Made by a program: the position numbers and the translations under genes
NCBI GenBank assembly: GCA_963739615.1
Contig: CAVUBD010000015.1
Span: 191,820-255,819, forward strand
DNA: 64,000 bases
Direction of reading: 5' to 3'
Source of the DNA: Palsa-504 sp963739615
Lineage (GTDB): Bacteria > Actinomycetota > Actinomycetes > Streptosporangiales > Streptosporangiaceae
Shown here: positions 35,819 through 44,695 of the stretch, piece after piece
Position numbering within the stretch: the first letter of the stretch is position 1
How the letters are laid out: each line of letters begins with the position of its first letter
Notes under the pieces: generated by a model
What the model saw: the letters and a program-made list of their open reading frames with translations, nothing else
Told to the model about the DNA's origin: nothing
The model's database searches: none

Positions 35819-37008
35819 CGGGGCACCTCCTGCGGCGCGGCCGGCTGGGTTCTTACCTGGGGCTGATAGCGCGCTGCGAACGGGAAGATCGCCAGGCCGT
35901 CGTCCGTGGCATGACCCAGGCGCAGCGCCGTCAGCAGGTCCACGACGTCCCCGCGCAGTGCGCCGAGGGAGTCGCCGTACGCGCCCTTCCAGACGGTCCG
36001 GTACCTGGCGGCCAGCTCGCCCAGCACGACGTCGACCTGCGGCCAGGAGGCAAACGCGGCCGGGCGCGGGCTGCCGCCGACACTGGCGGCGGATTCCGCT
36101 GTCGGCACCAGCGCGGTGATCAGCTCGTCGAGCAGGAGCAGGGCCGCCTGCTTGGCGCTGCCGCTGCCGGGGAAGTCAAGATCGGTGAGCGTGCCAGACG
36201 GGTCGTAGGCCAGCGCGCCTTCGGCCCGGACCTCAAGGACCAGGCCGAAGTTCTCGTCCAGCTGCCTGGCGAGCTCGTGGCGCTCACGCGACAGCACGTC
36301 GAGCTCGTCGTCTGGCAGTTCCGCCCGGAACACCGCCGGGTTCTCCACCAGCCGCTGGCGCAGCCGGCGGCGCGGCGGCTCGGGCGACAGCCGGGACCAG
36401 GTTTCCTCCGCCGTCGCGTACTGGTGCAGCGGGCTTGGCAGCAGGTGGATCAGCAGCGGGCGGTTGATGCTGAGCAGGGCCTCGTCCTCGGGACGTTCAC
36501 CCCAGGCGGCCAGCGAACCGTCCGTCTCGCTCAGCACGCCCCAGGACTCAAGCAGCCGCAGCGCGGTCACGAGCTGCCGCCGGTCGCTGATGCCGTCGGT
36601 GATCGTGATCGACTGCTCGGCCGCGTCCGCCCGGATCTGGTCGACGAGCGCCGAGATCAGGATCTGCTCGCCCACCCCCGGCGCGAGGAGCGCGGCGCAG
36701 GCCAGCGCGAGATGGACGTAGGTGCCGGCCGTGAACGGGCTGTCGTCGGTGACGCGGCGCGCCGGGCGGACCGGTGCGGAAGCCGGCAGCGGCGCCTTCA
36801 CCAGGCGGGCGAACGCGGACTCGACGATCAGGACATACCCGAGCTGGCTGGCGAACATCGACTTCAGTACCGAGGCATGGCGCCGGACCAGATCTAGCTC
36901 GGCCGGCTGCCGCGCGGCGGTGAGAATCGGTGACGACAGCAGCTGCCGGGCGGCGATCCGCCGCTCTCCGGCGTCCAGGCCCGCGGTCGACACGCGCGGG
37001 CCCGTCAT
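35815..37008 (-). CDS. jetB: Wadjet JetB: DUF2398 protein (TIGR02678)
   Basis: 397 aa, the expected kite-like partner of the JetC/JetA complex. Segments: DAGERRIAARQLLSSPILTA, FASQLGYVLIVESAFARLVK, YVHLALACAALLAPGVGEQI, ITDGISDRRQLVTALRLLE-SWGVLSETDG (winged-helix-like) and LARQLDENFGLVLEVRAEG. ATG 37008 overlaps the jetA stop and the gene's own stop overlaps jetC. The frame is intact. Family assignment rests on these segments and on the four-gene order. Confidence 0.82.
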   Translation of the reverse strand: MTGPRVSTAGLDAGERRIAARQLLSSPILTAARQPAELDLVRRHASVLKSMFASQLGYVLIVESAFARLVKAPLPASAPVRPARRVTDDSPFTAGTYVHLALACAALLAPGVGEQILISALVDQIRADAAEQSITITDGISDRRQLVTALRLLESWGVLSETDGSLAAWGERPEDEALLSINRPLLIHLLPSPLHQYATAEETWSRLSPEPPRRRLRQRLVENPAVFRAELPDDELDVLSRERHELARQLDENFGLVLEVRAEGALAYDPSGTLTDLDFPGSGSAKQAALLLLDELITALVPTAESAASVGGSPRPAAFASWPQVDVVLGELAARYRTVWKGAYGDSLGALRGDVVDLLTALRLGHATDDGLAIFPFAARYQPQVRTQPAAPQEVPR

Positions 37009-38538
37009 ATGGCCGCCTCCCGCTGGTCCGGCGCCCACGCCGAGGTGCCCGATACCGACAGGCTCAGGCCGACGAAGGTCGTCGTCCCGTCGGGGCTGGT
37101 GACCACCGTGTCCTGACCGGGGACCACGCGCAGCCTCAGGCCGACGTCGTGGTCGACGGTTTCGTCACGGTTACCGGCCAGCAGGCCGGCCATCAGGTCC
37201 AGGAGCAGGTCGCGCGCGGCGGGTGAAATCGCGGCGCCGTGCAGGGAGCCGGTGAGCGCGAGCTCGGCCGCGGCGGCCTGGCGCTGCTCGGCCTCGCGCC
37301 GTGCCTCGGCGGTCAGGCGGAGCCGGTCGGCGGTGGGATCGGGAACCCGCGAACTACGCCCCCGCATCGCGCGGTCGCCGCGTTCCCGCAGTGAGACAGG
37401 GACGTGCACCGGATCGGAGTCCCACCAGGAGGTCGTCGGCCCGATGCGCGGGTCAGGCTCCTCCGGGCCGAGGAGGAGGTGCCGGGACGGGTAGGCGCCG
37501 AACGCAGCCGCATAGAGCCGGTGGGCACCGTCGTCGTCCGCGGCGGCGAACCACCGGGCGAGCCGGAGGAAGTCGGCGCGCCGGGAAAAACCCGTCCCCG
37601 AGGAGTCGAGCAGGCGCTTGGCGTTGGTGATGAGCTGGCTGAGCGCCTGCCCTGCGGCGGCGCGCAGCTGTTCCGGGCCCGAAGCGCCGTGGGTGTCGTA
37701 CCAGTAAGCGAGCTCTTCCCAGTCGGCCCGTGTCCTGCCCTGCGCTCGCTCCGACCGGCGTGCCGTCAGGCAAGGTGAGCCCGGGCAGCGTGGCGAGTGC
37801 CTCAAGCAGCGGATCGCCTAGCTTGAGGACCAGGCCGATCCGGTGCGACACCGCCGGGGCGTGCCGGTTGACGTCAGCGGTGATCAGATCGATGTACACC
37901 AGCAGCAGCTCCTTGAACTGCGCGTACTCCTCGCCCCCGAGGTCGTAGCGGCTCAGGATGCCGGCCAGGTAGGCGTAGAAATCACGGACGCTGTCGGTGA
38001 ACAGGCGCTGGTTGCCGAAGACCGTCGTGACCTCGCCAGCCAGGGCGTCCGCGTCGATCTCGTGGCGGTCAAGCAGGGCCAGGATGCGGTCCAGGGACTG
38101 CACGATCTGGCCGAGCAGCTCCCGCGCCACCTCGCGCGCGCCGTCGCTGGCGTGCAGGATGGCGACCGCTTCCCGGTGCACGCGCCCGCCGAGCTTGGAC
38201 ACCTGGTAGCGGGACCGGGAACGGAGGTACTCGGCGACCGTGCTCACCTTCGCGTCCCGCAGCGATGGCACGAGATTGCCCCAGGTGACCAGTTGCCGGC
38301 AGCGGGCCTCGGCCAGGTCCCTGTCGAGGGCCAGGTCGCGCTCGGCGAGCTGGGCGGTGACCTCGACGGCGGACAGATCCGTGAGCAGGGTGGCCGAGAA
38401 CAGATCCATGATCGCCAGGTAGTCGCCGGACTCGTCGGCGGTCAGGTACCTGAACAGGGCATGCCGAGAGCTATCTGCTGTCGGCGAGACCGTGTCCGAT
38501 GACTGCACAGCCGCAAGGCTAGAGGAACGGTCCGACAT
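37005..38538 (-). CDS. jetA: Wadjet JetA: DUF2397 protein (TIGR02677), one frameshift
   Basis: About 510 codons; kleisin-like subunit, first gene of the cassette. The N-terminal part has LFRYLTADESGDYLAIMDLF, LVPSLRDAKVSTVAEYLRSR and FTDSVRDFYAYLAGILSRY. The C-terminal part has RTRADWEELAYWYDTHG, DFLRLARWFAAADDDGAHRL and YAAAFGAYPSRHLLLGPEE. The two parts are joined across a single-base frameshift between about 37725 and 37765 (after LPDGTPV). The first Met follows CACCTCATA without a strong RBS. The promoter would lie in 38539-38620. Confidence 0.82.
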
Positions 38539-38621
38539 TATGAGGTGCTTCGCGCCGACGCAGTTGCCTGCCGGATAAGCGCCGACGCCAATTCCCCTAT
38601 CGAGGCAGGTTACGGGTGCGT

Positions 38622-38705
38622 CTACCCGATGAGCGCGACGGCGCGGGTCGGGCCGCCGTGCGCGCCCTGGAGCTTGAGCGGGAAGCCAGCGAACGTGAAC
38701 CTGGT
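38622..38705 (-). pseudogene. C-terminal stub of a cyclase-family (kynurenine formamidase-like) gene
   Basis: Encodes TRFTFAGFPLKLQGAHGGPT-RAVALIG then stop, the standard C-terminus of the cyclase/kynurenine-formamidase family. It is joined, in another frame, to the end of a PucR-type regulator fragment. No other part of the cyclase is present here. Confidence 0.55.
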
Positions 38706-39363
38706 GTCCGCCCTGGCGCGGCCGGCACTGGCACCCGGGCCACCGTGTGGCGGCGGCCGGGCTCCTGCTGCGCCTTCACCGCCGCGCGCACCCGCCGAGC
38801 GGCCGGGGCCGGGGGCGGGCAGTAGCCTTCGGCGGGGGCACTCGCCAGCACGTGGCCGTCGGTGTCCTCCACCGTGACCGACGCGCGGAGCGCCGCCGCG
38901 AGCGCGCTGACCAATTCCGGCAGCTCGACCTCGTCCAGCACGAGCTGCATCAGCTGGTGGTGCTGCTGCTCGGCCCACTCGAGCACGGCCCGTCCCCGGC
39001 GCAGCTCGTCGTTGGCGAGGGACAGCTCGCGGATGACCTCCTGCTGCTCGGCCCGCAGCCGCGCCGTCTCCAGGGCCATCGCGGCCTGGCCGCCGAGCAG
39101 TTCGATCAGTTCAACCTCAGGCCCGCTGAACGGCCGTGCGGTCACCGAGTAGGCCACGATGACCCCGGCCAGGTCGCCCGAGCCGTGCAGCGGCGCGGCC
39201 AGCAGGGCCTGGTAGCCCTGCGTGGGCGCCAGGTGGCGCAGCCTGCCGTAAGAGGGAGCCTTCCGCACATCCGGGACGACGATCGTGCGGTCCTCCCGGT
39301 ACGCGCGGGCGGCCGGGGTGTCGAGGTCGGGGCCACCGAGGCGGACCCTGGCAAGAGCAGGCG
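38706..39363 (-). pseudogene. GAF-domain/PucR-type regulator, truncated at both ends
   Basis: Encodes VRLGGPDLDTPAARAYREDR, IVVPDVRKAPSYG, GYQALLAAPLHGSGDLAGVI, FSGPEVELIELLGGQAAMAL (a GAF domain), then a coiled segment and VEDTDGHVLASAPAEG. This is the N-terminal to middle portion of a CdaR/PucR helix-turn-helix regulator. The DNA-binding C-terminus is missing; the frame runs into the cyclase stub. Upstream it abuts the acyl-CoA ligase stop with no start codon. Probably non-functional. Confidence 0.6.
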
Positions 39364-39372
39364 GTCAGGCGG

Positions 39373-41040
39373 TCAGGGGCTCTCCTGCGAGCGGGCGCGC
39401 AGTTCGCGGCGCAGCAGCTTGCCGGTCACCGTCTTGGGGATCTCGTCAAGGAACTCGATCTGCCGCGGATACTTGTACGCGGCCATGCGCCCCTTGGCGA
39501 ACGCGATCAGGTCTGCCTCGGTGACGCTCTGGCCGGGGCGGAGACTGACGAACGCCTTGACCGTCTCGCCGCGGTAGGGATCGGCCACGCCGATGACGGC
39601 GGCTTCGCGGACCGCCTCGTGCTCGTAGAGCACGTCCTCGACCTCACGTGGCCAGACCTTGTAGCCGCTGACGTTGATCTGGTCCTTCTTACGGTCGACG
39701 AGGTAGAACCAGCCTTGCTCGTCCATGTAGCCGACATCACCGGTGTGCAGGGAGCCCTCAGGCAACGCCGCCGTGCTCTCCTTCGGCTTGTTCCAGTATC
39801 CCGCGACCACCTGGGGTCCCGTGGTCACCAGTTCGCCGATCTCACCCGGCGGCAGGTCAGCGCCGTCGTCGCCGACGATCCGGACGACGGTGCTGTACAC
39901 GGGGACGCCGACCGACAGGGCTCCCGATGCCTCGTCGACCGGCGCCTCGGCGCCGAGCGGTACGGCGTGCGACGGCGAGGTGGTCTCGGTCAGGCCGTAG
40001 ATGTTGTGGATGTAATGCCCGAACGCGGACTGGAACGCCTTGACCGTACTCGGCGGGATGGGAGCTCCGCCGGAGTAGACCTTGGTCAGGCTGCTGAGAG
40101 CGTGCCTGTCGACATCGGGCACGTTCATCAAGGCGATGAAGACGGTAATCGAGCCGACGGTGAACGTGGCCTGCTCGGCCTCGACCGTCCTGATCGTCAG
40201 CGCCGGGTCGAGCCGGTACATCAGGACCAGCGGCGCGCCCGTCAGCAAGCAGATCGCGATGTGGCCGACGAGCCCGGTGATGTGGAACAGCGGGGCTACC
40301 CCGAGCACCACGTCCTGGGATCCGATCCCTATCCAGTCCCGGTAGGTCTGGGCGTTGAACACCACGTTTGCGTGCGTGGTCATCGCGCCCTTGGGCGGAC
40401 CGGTCGTCCCCGAGGTGTAGGTCAGGAACGCCACGTCCTGCGGTCCCAGGGTCACGGCCGGTGCCGTCCGCCCCGCGAACCGCGCCAGCATCCCGGCCAG
40501 ATCGAGCGTGCCTTCGGACGAAATGCGCTCGATCCCCGAGAACACCCGTGCATCGTTCCGCGTCTGGTACTCCAGCTCCGAGGTCGTGATGACCGTCTGC
40601 ACGTCGGTGCCCCCGACGACCTTGGCTGCGACGTCCCTGCACAGGCCCTCCAGGCTGACGAGCACACGGGCGCCGGAGTCCTTGAGCAGCAGCTCAAGCT
40701 CCTGCTCGCGGTTCATCGGGTTGATCGAGACGGCGATGCCCCCGGCCTTCCAGGTGCCGATCTGGGCGATCACGAACTGCGGCACGTTCTGCAGGAACAG
40801 CGCCACCCGGTCGCCCTGGGCGAAGCCCGTCTCGACCAGGCCGGCCGCGAACGCATCGGTCAGCTCGTCGAGTTCGCGGTACGTGATCCGGCCGTCGAAG
40901 TAGCGGATCGCGTCCCTATCGGGGTGGCGCTCGACCGTGGCCTTGAACATCGCCACCGCGTTGTCATACTCGACGTCGATTTCAGCGGGCTGCCCTGGTG
41001 CGTACCGCGCCAGCCAGGGCCTGTCGTCGTAGCTGCTCAT
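39373..41040 (-). CDS. Long-chain acyl-CoA synthetase (AMP-binding enzyme)
   Basis: 555-aa ANL-superfamily ligase that activates a carboxylic acid as acyl-AMP and then acyl-CoA. A3 is FLTYTSGTTGPPKGAM, A5 is NIYGLTETTSPSH, A7 is GSLHTGDVGYMDEQGW, A8 is DRKKDQINVSGYKVWPREVE, and A10 is PKTVTGKLLRREL with the catalytic Lys. ATG 41040 follows GGAGCC and comes 10 bp after the stop of a cyclase remnant, so it was probably co-transcribed with it. With the nearby enoyl-CoA hydratase and aldehyde dehydrogenase it suggests fatty or aromatic acid breakdown. Confidence 0.92.
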   Translation of the reverse strand: MSSYDDRPWLARYAPGQPAEIDVEYDNAVAMFKATVERHPDRDAIRYFDGRITYRELDELTDAFAAGLVETGFAQGDRVALFLQNVPQFVIAQIGTWKAGGIAVSINPMNREQELELLLKDSGARVLVSLEGLCRDVAAKVVGGTDVQTVITTSELEYQTRNDARVFSGIERISSEGTLDLAGMLARFAGRTAPAVTLGPQDVAFLTYTSGTTGPPKGAMTTHANVVFNAQTYRDWIGIGSQDVVLGVAPLFHITGLVGHIAICLLTGAPLVLMYRLDPALTIRTVEAEQATFTVGSITVFIALMNVPDVDRHALSSLTKVYSGGAPIPPSTVKAFQSAFGHYIHNIYGLTETTSPSHAVPLGAEAPVDEASGALSVGVPVYSTVVRIVGDDGADLPPGEIGELVTTGPQVVAGYWNKPKESTAALPEGSLHTGDVGYMDEQGWFYLVDRKKDQINVSGYKVWPREVEDVLYEHEAVREAAVIGVADPYRGETVKAFVSLRPGQSVTEADLIAFAKGRMAAYKYPRQIEFLDEIPKTVTGKLLRRELRARSQESP

Positions 41041-41049
41041 CGTGGCTCC

Positions 41050-41261
41050 TCAGCGGATCGCGACTGGGTTCACCGGGGCCCCGGTGCCGCCGACGACCTT
41101 GAGCGGGGCCGCGACGTAGCGGAAGCTCCAGCGGCCGTCCCCGGCGCAGGCATCGGCGAGGTCGTCGAGCCAGGCAATCTCGTTGAGCGCCCCCACTTAC
41201 CCCAGTTCGACGGAGCATCCGCACCGAGAACCTCACGAATAGCGGGGGCATCAGACACCAT
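41050..41261 (-). pseudogene. Collapsed cyclase-family (kynurenine formamidase-like) gene
   Basis: ATG 41261, preceded by AAGGAGAC, encodes VSDAPAIREVLGADAPSNWG-KWG, the N-terminus of a cyclase-family hydrolase. After a frame change the DNA encodes LNEIAWLDDLADACAGDGRW, SFRYVAAPLKVVGGTGAPVN and PVAIR then stop, the C-terminus. The roughly 200 residues between, with the HxGTHxDxP metal site, are missing. The ends are well preserved, suggesting a recent internal deletion. Confidence 0.65.
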
Positions 41262-41474
41262 TGTCTCCTTCCAGCTAAGCACGCCAGCTCCCTGTCGGCG
41301 CCATCGTCGACTCCCTGACCCGTTTCGGGATTCCTAAACACGTCCGCGGCCATCGCCCAGCTCGCGCCGGAGCGGTTCCGCTGGTCTCCACCCCAGCAGG
41401 TGTGAGGCGTCGCGATCCGGGCAGGGCCACCTCTAGCCGCGATGATGTCGTCGCGCCGCTGGATGGAGGACAAC

Positions 41475-42860
41475 GTGGCGATCGCAACGATCAACCCTGC
41501 CACCGGGCAGACGGTCAAGACCTTTGACGAGATGAGCGAGGCGGACGTCGAGCGCTGCCTGGCGGCCGCCGCGGCGGCCCAGGCCAGCTACCGCCTGACC
41601 AGCTTTGCTGACCGCACCAGATGGATGCTCCGGGCGGCCGGGATCCTCGACGCCGAGCGAGACCAGATCGCGGCGATGATGACCACCGAGATGGGCAAGA
41701 CGCTGGCCGCCGCCAAGGCCGAGGTGGCCAAGTGCGCCGCCGCCTGCCGCTATTACGCCGAGCACGCGGCCGGGTTCCTGGCCGACGAGCCCGCCGACGC
41801 CAAGGCCGTCGGGGCCCAGATCGCCTACGTCAGGTACCAGCCGCTCGGGCCGGTGCTGGCCATCATGCCGTGGAACTTCCCGCTCTGGCAGGCCATGCGG
41901 TTCGCCGCCCCCGCCCTGATGGCAGGCAACGTCGGGCTGCTGAAGCACGCGTCGAACGTGCCGCAGACGGCCCTGTTCATGCAGGACCTGTTCGCCAGGG
42001 CCGGCTTTCCCGGCGGTACCTTCCAGACCCTGCTGATCGGCGCCAAGCGGATCGAGCCGGTCCTGCGCGACCCCAGGGTGGTAGCCGCGACCCTCACCGG
42101 ATCCGAACCTGCCGGACAGGCGGTGGCGGCCATCGCCGGCGCCGAGATCAAGAAGGTCGTGCTCGAGCTGGGCGGCAGCGATCCGTTCATCGTGATGCCC
42201 TCGGCCGACCTGCCGGCGGCGGCCCAGGTGGGCGCGTTCGCGCGCTGCCTGAACAACGGCCAGTCCTGCATCGCGGCCAAGCGTTTCATCGTGCACGAGG
42301 CTGTCTATGCGGAGTACGAGCGCCTGTTCACCGAGCAGATGGCGGCCAAGGTCGTCGGGGACCCGATGCTGGACAGCACCGACGTGGGCCCGCTGGCCTC
42401 GGAGCAGCAGCGCGACGACGTCGAGCAGCTGGTCGCCGACGCGGTCGCCAAGGGCGCCAAGGCCCTGTGCGGCGGCGCCGCGCCAGACCAGCCAGGCTTC
42501 TACTACCCGCCGACTGTCCTGGCGGGCATCACCCCGGAGATGCGCATTCACCAGGAGGAGGCGTTCGGCCCGGTGGCTACCCTCTGCCGGGTGGCCGGCC
42601 TCGACGAGGCGATAGAGCTCGCTAACGGCACCTCGTTCGGGCTCGGGGCGAACGCGTGGACCAGCGACGAGGCCGAACGGAGCCGGTTCATCCGCGACCT
42701 GGCGGCCGGGATGGTCTTCATCAACGGCAACGTGACCTCGTATCCGCAGTTGCCCTTCGGCGGCGTGAGGCGGTCCGGTCACGGCCGGGAGCTCTCCTAC
42801 CAAGGGATCCGCGAGTTCTGCAACATAAAGTCGGTGTGGATCGGCGATCCACACCGATAA
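41475..42860 (+). CDS. NAD(P)-dependent aldehyde (succinate-semialdehyde) dehydrogenase
   Basis: 461-aa ALDH. Cofactor loop VLAIMPWNFPLWQAMRFAAP; catalytic Glu in VVLELGGSDPFIVM; catalytic Cys in NNGQSCIAAKRFIV; late EEAFGPVATLCRV and FGGVRRSGHGRELSYQGIRE. The set fits the GabD-like succinate-semialdehyde dehydrogenase group with NADP-type features. GTG 41475 follows GGAGGACAAC and starts AIATINPATGQTV, the usual N-terminus; ATGs upstream are rejected. Substrate assignment is by family. Confidence 0.88.
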   Translation: MAIATINPATGQTVKTFDEMSEADVERCLAAAAAAQASYRLTSFADRTRWMLRAAGILDAERDQIAAMMTTEMGKTLAAAKAEVAKCAAACRYYAEHAAGFLADEPADAKAVGAQIAYVRYQPLGPVLAIMPWNFPLWQAMRFAAPALMAGNVGLLKHASNVPQTALFMQDLFARAGFPGGTFQTLLIGAKRIEPVLRDPRVVAATLTGSEPAGQAVAAIAGAEIKKVVLELGGSDPFIVMPSADLPAAAQVGAFARCLNNGQSCIAAKRFIVHEAVYAEYERLFTEQMAAKVVGDPMLDSTDVGPLASEQQRDDVEQLVADAVAKGAKALCGGAAPDQPGFYYPPTVLAGITPEMRIHQEEAFGPVATLCRVAGLDEAIELANGTSFGLGANAWTSDEAERSRFIRDLAAGMVFINGNVTSYPQLPFGGVRRSGHGRELSYQGIREFCNIKSVWIGDPHR

Positions 42861-42901
42861 CCGCCACGCCGGCCAGCACCGCCCGGCCAGCACCGCCCGG
42901 C

Positions 42902-43681
42902 TTACGCCCGGCCGCGGCGCCAGTGCGGCTTGCGCTTCTCCAGGAACGCCCGCATGCCTTCGCGGGCGTCAGGCAGCTGGCTGGTCGCCGCCATCACCTC
43001 CACGGCGTACGCGTAGGCCTTGGGCTGGTCCAGGTCGATCTGCGCGTAGAGCGCCTGCTTGCCGATGGCCTTGCTGTCGGCCGATCCCCGGGTGACCCGC
43101 TCAAGCAGATCCTGCACGGCCGAGTCGAGTTGCGCCGCGGGCACCACCCGGTTGACCAGCCCCCAGTCCAGCGCGGTTCGTGCGTCGATGACGTCGCCCG
43201 ACATCGCCATCTCGGCGGCCCGCTTGCGGCCGACGTTCCTGGCCACGGCCACCATCGGGGTATGGCAGAACCAGCCCCCCTTGCCGCCAGGCACGGCGAA
43301 ACCGGCGTCCTCGCTGGCCACGGCCAGATCGGCGCTGGCCACCAGCTGGCACCCGGCCGCCGTCGCAAGCCCGTGCACCCGGGCCACCACCGGCTGAGGC
43401 ACCTGCTGCATCAGCGTCATCAGCTCGGTGCAGGTCGTCAGCAACGAGCGCACACCCGTCAGGTCGGCGTCGACGACATCGGCGAAGTCGTGGCCGGCGC
43501 TGAACACCGGCCCGTTACCCGCTAGCACGATGCCCAGCGCATCGCTGTCGCCGAGATCACGGAGCGCGGTGATCAACTCGCGCATGTGCTCGAGCGACAA
43601 GGCGTTGCGGCGCTGCGGCCGGTTCATCGTGACCGTAGCGAACTCGCCGGCCTGCTCCACCAGAATGTGATCGAAACCCAT
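42902..43681 (-). CDS. Enoyl-CoA hydratase/isomerase (ECHDC3-like)
   Basis: 259-aa crotonase. NRPQRRNALSLEHMREL and FSAGHDF form the first oxyanion half and CoA pocket; GLATAAGCQLVASADLAVAS is the second. The usual catalytic Glu of hydratases in this segment is not present, as in ECHDC3-type members, so hydratase activity is uncertain. GKGGWFCHTPMVAVARNVGR and ARTALDWGLVNRVVP complete the fold. ATG 43681 follows GGAGAGGGC; upstream codons fall in a CCAG-rich repeat. It is convergent with the aldehyde dehydrogenase gene. Confidence 0.87.
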   Translation of the reverse strand: MGFDHILVEQAGEFATVTMNRPQRRNALSLEHMRELITALRDLGDSDALGIVLAGNGPVFSAGHDFADVVDADLTGVRSLLTTCTELMTLMQQVPQPVVARVHGLATAAGCQLVASADLAVASEDAGFAVPGGKGGWFCHTPMVAVARNVGRKRAAEMAMSGDVIDARTALDWGLVNRVVPAAQLDSAVQDLLERVTRGSADSKAIGKQALYAQIDLDQPKAYAYAVEVMAATSQLPDAREGMRAFLEKRKPHWRRGRA

Positions 43682-43696
43682 GCCCTCTCCTTCCCT

Positions 43697-43770
43697 GGCC
43701 TCCTCCGCCAGCCAACCAGCCAGCGAGCCAGCCAGCAAGCCAGCCAGCCCGCAAACCACCAGCCAGCCGC
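43697..43770. repeat. CCAGCCAG-type low-complexity repeat
   Basis: Degenerate 4-bp/8-bp CCAG units in the leader between the DUF4352-like gene and the enoyl-CoA hydratase. Confidence 0.75.
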
Positions 43771-43779
43771 GAACCGTGG

Positions 43780-44574
43780 CTAGCCGGGGACCTTCCACTG
43801 CCCGGTCTCAGGACCAAAGCCAGAGTCCAGGGTGAACTGGACCACGGTGATCCTGGCGTTCACGGGCACGTCGAACACGATGCACCCCAGGCCCGAGTTG
43901 CCTGCCGCAATGTGCTCGGCGGCCGGGAACGAGGCGCAATCTGCCACATTAGCCAGGCTGGACTGATGGGACTTCCCGGCGGAATCCACCACGACGGCGC
44001 CGTTCGACGGCGCGTCCGAGTACGCGGCGCTGCCCGTGTCATCGAGGCGGAACCGCACGGCATAGAGCCGGCCGCCCTGGTCTGCGGTGTCGAACTCGGT
44101 GGCGCCCCGCGGATGACTGAAGACCTTTACTACCGTGACCGCCACCTTCTCCCCGGCGCTGTTGCCGGTCAGGACGACAGCCGACCCGAGCTGCGCCTCG
44201 GCCAGCTTGGACACGGCCGGAAACGGCGTCACGCTGACCTGGACGCCCGAGCTGTCCGAACTGTGCGAGCCGATCATGCTGCCGATGACCGCGACGATGC
44301 CGAAGACGACGAAGATTCCCAGCGCGATGAAGCCGCCGCGGACCCGGTGCCGCCTTCTCCTGCGGCGAGGCTGCCACCCAGGGGGGCTGTAGCCGCCGTA
44401 ATAGGCAGGCTGGCTTCCGGGCGGCGGTCCGAACGGCTGGCCCCCCACCGGCTGGCCCCCCACCGGCTGGCCCCCCACCGGCTGGCCCCCCACCGGCTGG
44501 CCCTGGTAAGGAGGTCCGGGGAACTGAGGCGGATCCTGCGGGTTGAAGGGGTCCTGCGGTGGCTGCTGGCTCAT
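43780..44574 (-). CDS. Membrane-anchored DUF4352-like protein
   Basis: 264 aa. A Pro/Gln/Gly-rich cytoplasmic N-terminus includes five GGQPV-type pentapeptides from 15-bp repeats (44435-44506). Next come a basic patch (RRRRRRHRVR) and one transmembrane helix (GFIALGIFVVFGIVAVIGSM). The extracytoplasmic domain, with VVLTGNSAGEKVAVTVVKVF, RLYAVRFRLDDTGSAAYSDA and ARITVVQFTLDSGFGPETGQW, matches the DUF4352/telokin-like Ig fold. ATG 44574 follows GGAGGACGTC. Cell-envelope function is likely but not known. Confidence 0.82.
   Translation of the reverse strand: MSQQPPQDPFNPQDPPQFPGPPYQGQPVGGQPVGGQPVGGQPVGGQPFGPPPGSQPAYYGGYSPPGWQPRRRRRRHRVRGGFIALGIFVVFGIVAVIGSMIGSHSSDSSGVQVSVTPFPAVSKLAEAQLGSAVVLTGNSAGEKVAVTVVKVFSHPRGATEFDTADQGGRLYAVRFRLDDTGSAAYSDAPSNGAVVVDSAGKSHQSSLANVADCASFPAAEHIAAGNSGLGCIVFDVPVNARITVVQFTLDSGFGPETGQWKVPG
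44435..44506. repeat. 15-bp tandem repeat (4 full copies plus partial)
   Basis: GGCTGGCCCCCCACC, encoding GGQPV on the minus strand, in the DUF4352-like gene. Confidence 0.95.
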
Positions 44575-44695
44575 GACGTCCTCCCACGGCGCGCAAACGG
44601 GTGCGCTCTCCCACTCCATTGACGCGCGGCGGGCAGGCCGGCACACGGTCGCGCATAGCTGACATAGTGCCGTATGCGGGCCGTGTCTGCCCAGG

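Noticed and set aside
43384..43500. Signal or regulatory element inside the enoyl-CoA hydratase gene
   Set aside because: Only ordinary coding sequence was seen on inspection.
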